A DNA stretch of 10,396 nt from Treponema sp. (lineage in GTDB: Bacteria; Spirochaetota; Spirochaetia; Treponematales; Treponemataceae): assembly GCA_012513125.1 (NCBI GenBank), contig JAAZCS010000131.1:1-10396 (forward strand), read 5' to 3'. Positions 6,967 to 10,396 of this stretch are shown here, in pieces. The position numbers and the translations under genes were made by a program. Every line of letters starts with the position of its first letter. Positions within the stretch are counted from its first letter, which is position 1. A model generated the notes under the pieces. That model was not told the origin of the DNA. It made no database searches and worked only from the letters and a program-made list of their open reading frames with translations.

Positions 6967-7635
6967 GTGTTTCAATCTTTTATAGATACAATGATATCCG
7001 GTGGGCGGTGGCAATTGATTTTCCAAGGGTTGGGAATTACGTTGCTGATTGCTGTTTTTGCAATTTTAATTGGTACAGTCTTGGGTTGTATTTTCGCCTT
7101 GATGAAGGTATCAGAAAATAAATTACTGAAATGGATTGCCGAACTTTATACAACAGTTTTACGCGGAATTCCGTTGGCAACTCAACTGATGATTTTTTAT
7201 TTTGTAATTTTTGCTCCTTTGGGGATGAACAGGCTTGTTGTTGCAATTCTAGCTTATGGAATAAATTCCGGGGCTTATTGTACAGAAATATTCAGAGCTG
7301 GAATTCAGGGAATTGATATTGGTCAGACGGAAGCTGGCCGTTCTTTGGGTCTTACAAAACAACAAACTTTATTTAAAATAATTTTGCCTCAAGCTGTTAA
7401 AGCAGTTTTGCCAACGTATACAAGTGAATTCATTGTTCTAATAAAAGAAACATCTGTTGCAAGCTTTATTGCTGTAATGGATTTAACAAAAGCCGGTGAT
7501 ATGATTCGTAACGCTACATACAACGCATGGATTCCATTATTGACTTGTGCAGTTATTTACTTAATTCTTACTGTGGGATTAACAAAATTATTTGCTAGAT
7601 TTGAAAAGAGGATGGCAAAAAGTGATAGAAGTTAA
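6967..7635 (+). CDS. Amino-acid ABC transporter permease (HisM/GlnP type)
   Basis: Inner-membrane subunit of 222 aa that forms the translocation path, presumably as a homodimer since only one permease gene is present. About five hydrophobic helices are visible, starting at [20 protein letters not shown] (17-36). The segment [17 protein letters not shown] near 62-78 is typical of polar amino-acid permeases. The EAA coupling loop reads [20 protein letters not shown] at about 122-141 and contacts the ATPase. Start is GTG with AAAGGA upstream. The 3' end overlaps the ATPase gene by 14 nt, so translation is probably coupled. A terminator precedes it, predicting lower expression than the receptor. 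Substrate specificity cannot be read from the sequence. Confidence 0.94.
   Translation: MFQSFIDTMISGGRWQLIFQGLGITLLIAVFAILIGTVLGCIFALMKVSENKLLKWIAELYTTVLRGIPLATQLMIFYFVIFAPLGMNRLVVAILAYGINSGAYCTEIFRAGIQGIDIGQTEAGRSLGLTKQQTLFKIILPQAVKAVLPTYTSEFIVLIKETSVASFIAVMDLTKAGDMIRNATYNAWIPLLTCAVIYLILTVGLTKLFARFEKRMAKSDRS
7606..7612 (+). promoter_or_regulatory. ATPase ribosome-binding site inside permease gene
   Basis: AAGAGGA ends 9 nt before GTG 7622. It favours that GTG over the in-frame TTG at 7592, which has no comparable site and would add ten atypical residues. Confidence 0.7.
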
Positions 7636-8344
7636 AAACCTAAAAAAGAATTTTGGAAGTCTTCAAGTAATAAAAGATATTTCTGTTAATATTGAAAAAG
7701 GTAAAAAACTTGTAGTTATTGGACCATCTGGTTCTGGTAAAAGTACATTTTTACGTTGTTTGAACAGACTTGAAGTTCCTGACGGTGGAACAATTCTATT
7801 TAAAGGAATTGATATTACAAATCCGTCTACAAATATTGATTTATGCAGACAAAAAATGGGAATGGTTTTTCAACATTTTAATTTATTCCCACATTTGACT
7901 GTTATGCAGAACATAACTCTTGCCCCAACAACATTAAAGTTGCAATCGGTGGAAGAGGCAAAAGAAAACGCATTAAAACTTTTGCAAAGAGTCAGCTTGA
8001 CAGATAAAGCAGATTCTTATCCTTCAACTTTATCTGGCGGGCAAAAACAAAGAATTGCTATTATTCGTTCTTTGGCTATGAATCCTGATGTAATGCTTTT
8101 TGATGAACCAACTTCAGCATTAGATCCAGAGATGGTTGGCGAGGTTCTTTCTGTAATAAGAGATTTGGCTCATGAAGGAATGACTATGGTTGTTGTTACT
8201 CACGAGATGAGATTTTCTAGAGATGTAGCTGATGAGATACTTTTTGTTGATAATGGCTATGTTTTGGAAAGAGGTAATCCTGAAGAAATATTCCAAAATC
8301 CAAAAACAGATAGACTGAAGTTATTTTTGGAATCAGTTTTGTAA
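7622..8344 (+). CDS. Amino-acid ABC transporter ATP-binding protein (GlnQ/HisP type)
   Basis: Cytoplasmic ATPase subunit that powers the importer. From GTG 7622 the protein is 240 aa beginning [12 protein letters not shown] (first residue read as Met), the standard size for PAAT-family ATPases. Motifs: Walker [10 protein letters not shown] at 34-42, Q-loop [10 protein letters not shown], signature LSGGQKQR, Walker [15 protein letters not shown] and H-loop VVVTHEM. The closing residues ([20 protein letters not shown]) are also typical of this family. It overlaps the permease by 14 nt and ends the operon. Only weak hairpins without a long T run follow (8359-8376 and 8395-8417), so the operon's 3' end is not sharply defined. 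Confidence 0.95.
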   Translation: MIEVKNLKKNFGSLQVIKDISVNIEKGKKLVVIGPSGSGKSTFLRCLNRLEVPDGGTILFKGIDITNPSTNIDLCRQKMGMVFQHFNLFPHLTVMQNITLAPTTLKLQSVEEAKENALKLLQRVSLTDKADSYPSTLSGGQKQRIAIIRSLAMNPDVMLFDEPTSALDPEMVGEVLSVIRDLAHEGMTMVVVTHEMRFSRDVADEILFVDNGYVLERGNPEEIFQNPKTDRLKLFLESVL

Positions 8345-8358
8345 AAAAAAGGTAATAA

Positions 8359-8417
8359 TACTTAATAAAATAAGTAAAATTTGAGAAAAAAGGTCTAAAG
8401 TTACAATTTAACTTTGG
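8359..8417 (+). other. Two small hairpins after the ABC operon
   Basis: TACTTA (8359-8364) / TAAGTA (8371-8376) gives a 6-bp stem. CUAAAGUU (8395-8402) / AACUUUGG (8410-8417) gives 8 bp with one wobble. Neither has a proper U-tract. They may stabilise the mRNA 3' end or terminate weakly. No gene is seen in 8345-8447. Confidence 0.3.
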
Positions 8418-8447
8418 TTAATTCGCATTTTGAGCACTTAGCATTTA

Positions 8448-8475
8448 TTGACAGTTACTTAAAACTTCATATAAT
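8448..8475 (+). promoter_or_regulatory. Perfect-consensus sigma-70 promoter of a small RNA
   Basis: TTGACA (8448-8453), a 16-bp spacer and TATAAT (8470-8475): both hexamers match the consensus exactly, the strongest promoter in the window. The predicted start is near 8482. No start codon with a ribosome-binding site follows, only the structured region ending at the 8635-8680 terminator. Confidence 0.85.
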
Positions 8476-8481
8476 TGTAAA

Positions 8482-8680
8482 TAATTAGTTTGATGTGAGA
8501 GTAAAAACTAATTTATGATTTGATAATTACGTAGCATTAGGGATGTCGGAGTTCCAAGTGGAGAGTTATTGTTATTTACAGACTGAGAGTGTTTGTTAAA
8601 TAAACAGAAATTAAAAAAAGTTTTAATGTGTAAGAAGGCAGTTTACTAAAAGGGGAAGATTTTAGTATATCTGCTTTTTT
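8482..8680 (+). ncRNA. Predicted ~200-nt structured small RNA, family not recognised
   Basis: Bounded by a consensus promoter and a strong terminator, with no credible ORF. Predicted order: hairpin 1, AAUUAGUUU (8483-8491) / AAACUAAUU (8505-8513), 9 bp; a less paired, G-richer centre 8514-8569; hairpin 2, 8570-8583 with 8591-8606, 14 bp with single-base bulges at 8596 and 8604; hairpin 3, AUUAAAA (8610-8616) / UUUUAAU (8621-8627); and the terminator hairpin. UGAGAGU occupies the loop of hairpin 2 (8584-8590) and lies within the loop of hairpin 1 (8496-8502); a third GAGAGU is at 8561-8566. I see no signature of SRP RNA, RNase P RNA, tmRNA or a common riboswitch. 6S RNA is not excluded on size, but the end-to-end closing stem is not evident. 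gatC has its own promoter downstream, so this is probably a separate transcript rather than a gatC leader. Boundaries are predictions. Confidence 0.6.
8635..8680 (+). terminator. Terminator of the predicted small RNA
   Basis: AAGGCAG (8635-8641) pairs with CUGCUUU (8671-8677). An inner stem ACUAAAA (8645-8651) / UUUUAGU (8660-8666) lies beyond a small internal loop, with apical loop GGGGAAGA (8652-8659). Six T (8675-8680), then A and four more T, form the tail. Confidence 0.88.
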
Positions 8681-8774
8681 ATTTTAACCGTGTTCATTCA
8701 ACAAAACGTTTGCTTTTAATAACAAAACAACTTTATAGAAAAAAGATTACAGAATATGAAAAATATATCTTGCA

Positions 8775-8803
8775 TTGAAACACAATAAAAAAACTATTAT
8801 AAT
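8775..8803 (+). promoter_or_regulatory. gatC promoter, predicted leaderless
   Basis: TTGAAA (8775-8780), a 17-bp spacer and TATAAT (8798-8803), then 6 nt (AAAAAT) before ATG 8810. The expected start falls on the A of the start codon. No Shine-Dalgarno exists. Bases 8681-8774 otherwise show no gene. Confidence 0.8.
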
Positions 8804-8809
8804 AAAAAT

Positions 8810-9118
8810 ATGAGTACTCACAAAACAATTGATGAACAGACTTTACAGAATCTGTTATATTTATCACGTCTTTCTCCGGAAAGTACAAATATTGAAATCC
8901 TCAAAAAACAAGTTGACGACATAATTGGATATTTTGAAATTCTTTCTAAATATGATGATAGTGAAAATCCTTATGATGCTTATCCTTCAACAAAAGTTGA
9001 AGCTCTTCGCAATGATGAAGTAGTTCCTGGTCTTGAGATGCACGATGTAAAAAAAGTTTCAAAAGATTTTATGGACGGTTATTTCCAAGTACCAAAAGTA
9101 TTGGGCGAAGGTGCTTAA
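8810..9118 (+). CDS. gatC: GatC, subunit of Asp/Glu-tRNA amidotransferase
   Basis: Small subunit (102 aa) that wraps and stabilises the GatA-GatB pair of the cytoplasmic enzyme converting Glu-tRNA(Gln) to Gln-tRNA(Gln) and/or Asp-tRNA(Asn) to Asn-tRNA(Asn). Family features: LLYLSRLSPE near 15-24, the VDDIIGYFEIL helix near 46-56, the LRNDEVVPGLE block and the conserved ending DGYFQVPKVLGEG. Length is normal. It is first in a gatC-gatA order with 20 nt to the next gene. The promoter's -10 ends 6 nt before the ATG, predicting leaderless translation for this gene. A glutaminyl- or asparaginyl-tRNA synthetase may therefore be missing from the genome, but the window cannot show that. Confidence 0.94.
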   Translation: MSTHKTIDEQTLQNLLYLSRLSPESTNIEILKKQVDDIIGYFEILSKYDDSENPYDAYPSTKVEALRNDEVVPGLEMHDVKKVSKDFMDGYFQVPKVLGEGA

Positions 9119-9138
9119 ATTTTTAAAGTGAGAAACTT

Positions 9139-10396
9139 ATGATATATACAATAGACGAAACAAGAAAAGCTTTGAAAAAAGGCGAAATTACAAGTAAAAA
9201 ATTAATTTCAGATTCAATAGAAAACTTTGAAAATGATAAAAACAGCAGGATTCCTTTGAATGCATTTTTGGAAATGTATGATGATGCTGTTACAAAGGCC
9301 GAATGTGCTGATAAAGAGATTGAAGAAGCTAGAAAAAACGGAACTTTAGACAAACTTTTTGAAGAAAAACCATTGTTGGGTCTTCCTTTTGCAGTTAAAG
9401 ATAATATTTCTGTAAAAGGTAAAAAACTAACTTGCGCTTCAAAGATTTTGACTGGTTATGTTGCTCCTTACAATGCAACTGTAATTTCCAGATTGGAAAA
9501 TGCTGGTGCCATTCCTTTGGGACGCTGCAATCAAGATGAATTTGCAATGGGTTCTTCAACTGAATATTCATGTTATGGTCCAACAAGAAATCCAATAAAT
9601 AGAGACTATGTTTCTGGTGGTTCTTCCGGCGGTTCAACAGCTGCTGTTAGTGCAAATCAAGTTTTATTCGGACTTGGAACAGAAACTGGTGGTTCTGTTC
9701 GTTTACCTGCAAGTTATTGCGGAATCTACGGATTAAAGCCGACTTACGGTGTTTTGAGCCGCTGGGGTGTTGTTGCTTATGGTTCAAGTTTGGATCAAGT
9801 TGGAATTTTGGGACATACACCAAGTGATATTGCAACACCTTTGTCTGTTATGGCTGGCGTTGATGTTTATGATGACACCTCTACTGATTTAAAAGATGTT
9901 GCTGAATTAAGAAATCTAAAAGCTTTAAGTGAAAACGAGTTCAAACAGTTAAAAGTTGCTATTCCTCGCCAGTTCTTGGAAACAAAAGGTTTGGACAAAG
10001 ATGTTTCTGCTATTTTTGAAAATACAAAAAAATGGTTTGAAGCTAAAGGTGCAAAAATTGAAGTTGTTGATTTGCCAATTTTGGACGCATCGATTGCAAG
10101 TTATTACGTAATTGCTTTGTCTGAAGCTGCTTCTAATTTGAGCCGATTTGATGGAATCCGTTACGGAAACCGTATTGATGAAGGCAAGGGTTATGATGAA
10201 CTTTATGTTACAACAAGGTCGAATGGTTTTGGTCCTGAAGTAAAGCGAAGAATTGTAATTGGAAATTATGTTCTTTCTGAACAGTTCAGCGGTGACACTT
10301 ACAAAAAAGGAATGACTGTTCGTTCTAGAATTCAAAAAGAGATTGCTGCTTTGTTTGAAAACTACGACATCATTTTGTGTCCAACTTGTCCAACTC
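9139..10396 (+). CDS. gatA: GatA, amidase subunit of tRNA amidotransferase (3' end beyond window)
   Basis: Glutaminase subunit of GatCAB: it hydrolyses glutamine and channels ammonia to GatB for amidation of mischarged tRNA. 419 codons are present; the family's length of about 485 aa implies a short C-terminal part is missing. The amidase-signature Ser-cisSer-Lys triad is intact: Lys87 in FAVKDNI, cis-Ser162 in SGGSSGGS and nucleophile Ser186 in ETGGSVRLPAS. The spacing (75 and 24 residues) equals that in characterised GatA. Leu189 stands where GatA usually has Gln (IRQPA), a mild change. GLKPTYGVLSRWGVVAYGSS and SLDQVG are further GatA hallmarks. Start ATG 9139 has only a weak purine-rich site (AAAGTGAG) upstream. 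It is probably co-transcribed with gatC, with gatB expected downstream. Antisense reading frames here are shadows. Confidence 0.96.
   Translation, partial: MIYTIDETRKALKKGEITSKKLISDSIENFENDKNSRIPLNAFLEMYDDAVTKAECADKEIEEARKNGTLDKLFEEKPLLGLPFAVKDNISVKGKKLTCASKILTGYVAPYNATVISRLENAGAIPLGRCNQDEFAMGSSTEYSCYGPTRNPINRDYVSGGSSGGSTAAVSANQVLFGLGTETGGSVRLPASYCGIYGLKPTYGVLSRWGVVAYGSSLDQVGILGHTPSDIATPLSVMAGVDVYDDTSTDLKDVAELRNLKALSENEFKQLKVAIPRQFLETKGLDKDVSAIFENTKKWFEAKGAKIEVVDLPILDASIASYYVIALSEAASNLSRFDGIRYGNRIDEGKGYDELYVTTRSNGFGPEVKRRIVIGNYVLSEQFSGDTYKKGMTVRSRIQKEIAALFENYDIILCPTCPT

Noticed and set aside
7592..7621. Upstream TTG start for the ABC ATPase
   Set aside because: It adds ten residues unlike the family's N-terminus; GTG 7622 has AAGAGGA at proper spacing and gives the standard 240-aa protein.
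8482..8680. TPP-, lysine- or glycine-riboswitch resemblance (CUGAGAG, GUAGCAUUAGGGAUG, GGGGAA)
   Set aside because: Only isolated short matches, in the wrong order and without the conserved cores; the next gene has its own promoter.
8482..8680. 6S RNA, SRP RNA or RNase P RNA
   Set aside because: Size would fit 6S, but the 5' and 3' ends fold locally instead of closing a long stem with a central bubble. The SRP GGAAG-AGCAG apical motif and the RNase P core are absent.
8756..8788. Ten-codon frame MKNISCIETQ just before gatC, resembling a leader peptide
   Set aside because: It has no ribosome-binding site and overlaps the gatC -35 hexamer. It has no run of regulatory codons.
9949..10335. Antisense 128-codon frame in gatA
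   Set aside because: It lies wholly opposite conserved GatA sequence with no motif or start signal.
1..10396. CRISPR arrays, insertion sequences, tRNA genes, prophage or defence genes
   Set aside because: No direct-repeat array, terminal inverted repeats, transposase, cloverleaf or phage-like protein was seen on either strand by eye.

Overview
The window is strongly A+T-rich bacterial DNA with dense, mostly plus-strand genes. Its gene content (GlgX/GlgP glycogen breakdown, a polar amino-acid ABC importer with a lipoprotein receptor, GatCAB) and protein style fit a low-GC host-associated spirochaete of the Treponema type. That placement is inferred from general resemblance, not from a diagnostic marker.

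Layout. Bases 1-343 (minus) hold the first 114 codons of purE, cut by the window edge. It is divergent from a glycogen-degradation pair: glgX (442-2550, debranching) and glgP (2632-5079, phosphorylase), closed by a strong terminator at 5105-5142. A single EamA/DMT-family exporter gene (5166-6086) starts directly behind that terminator. Next is an amino-acid ABC importer operon: receptor lipoprotein (6136-6909), permease (6967-7635, GTG start) and ATPase (7622-8344, GTG start, overlapping the permease). An intra-operon terminator lies between receptor and permease. The 465-base gap 8345-8809 is not empty. It contains a perfect-consensus sigma-70 promoter, a predicted ~200-nt structured RNA ending in a rho-independent terminator, and then the gatC promoter. 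The window ends inside gatA (gatC 8810-9118; gatA from 9139), the start of a GatCAB tRNA-dependent amidotransferase operon.

Main points of interest. (1) The ABC receptor is a natural circular permutation of the SBP_bac_3 fold: the normally C-terminal half comes directly after the lipoprotein signal, and the normally N-terminal half comes last. The ligand-contact motifs of both halves remain. (2) The 8482-8680 transcript is a predicted small RNA that I cannot assign to a known family; two of its hairpins display the same UGAGAGU loop. (3) Four genes (purE, glgX, the EamA gene, gatC) have their -10 hexamer only 6-8 nt before the start codon and no Shine-Dalgarno. They are predicted to give leaderless or near-leaderless mRNAs, whereas glgP and the ABC genes have ordinary ribosome-binding sites.

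GlgX and GlgP together turn glycogen into glucose-1-phosphate. The ABC operon imports an amino acid. GatCAB makes Gln-tRNA(Gln) and/or Asn-tRNA(Asn). Apart from sharing this neighbourhood, the blocks look independently transcribed.
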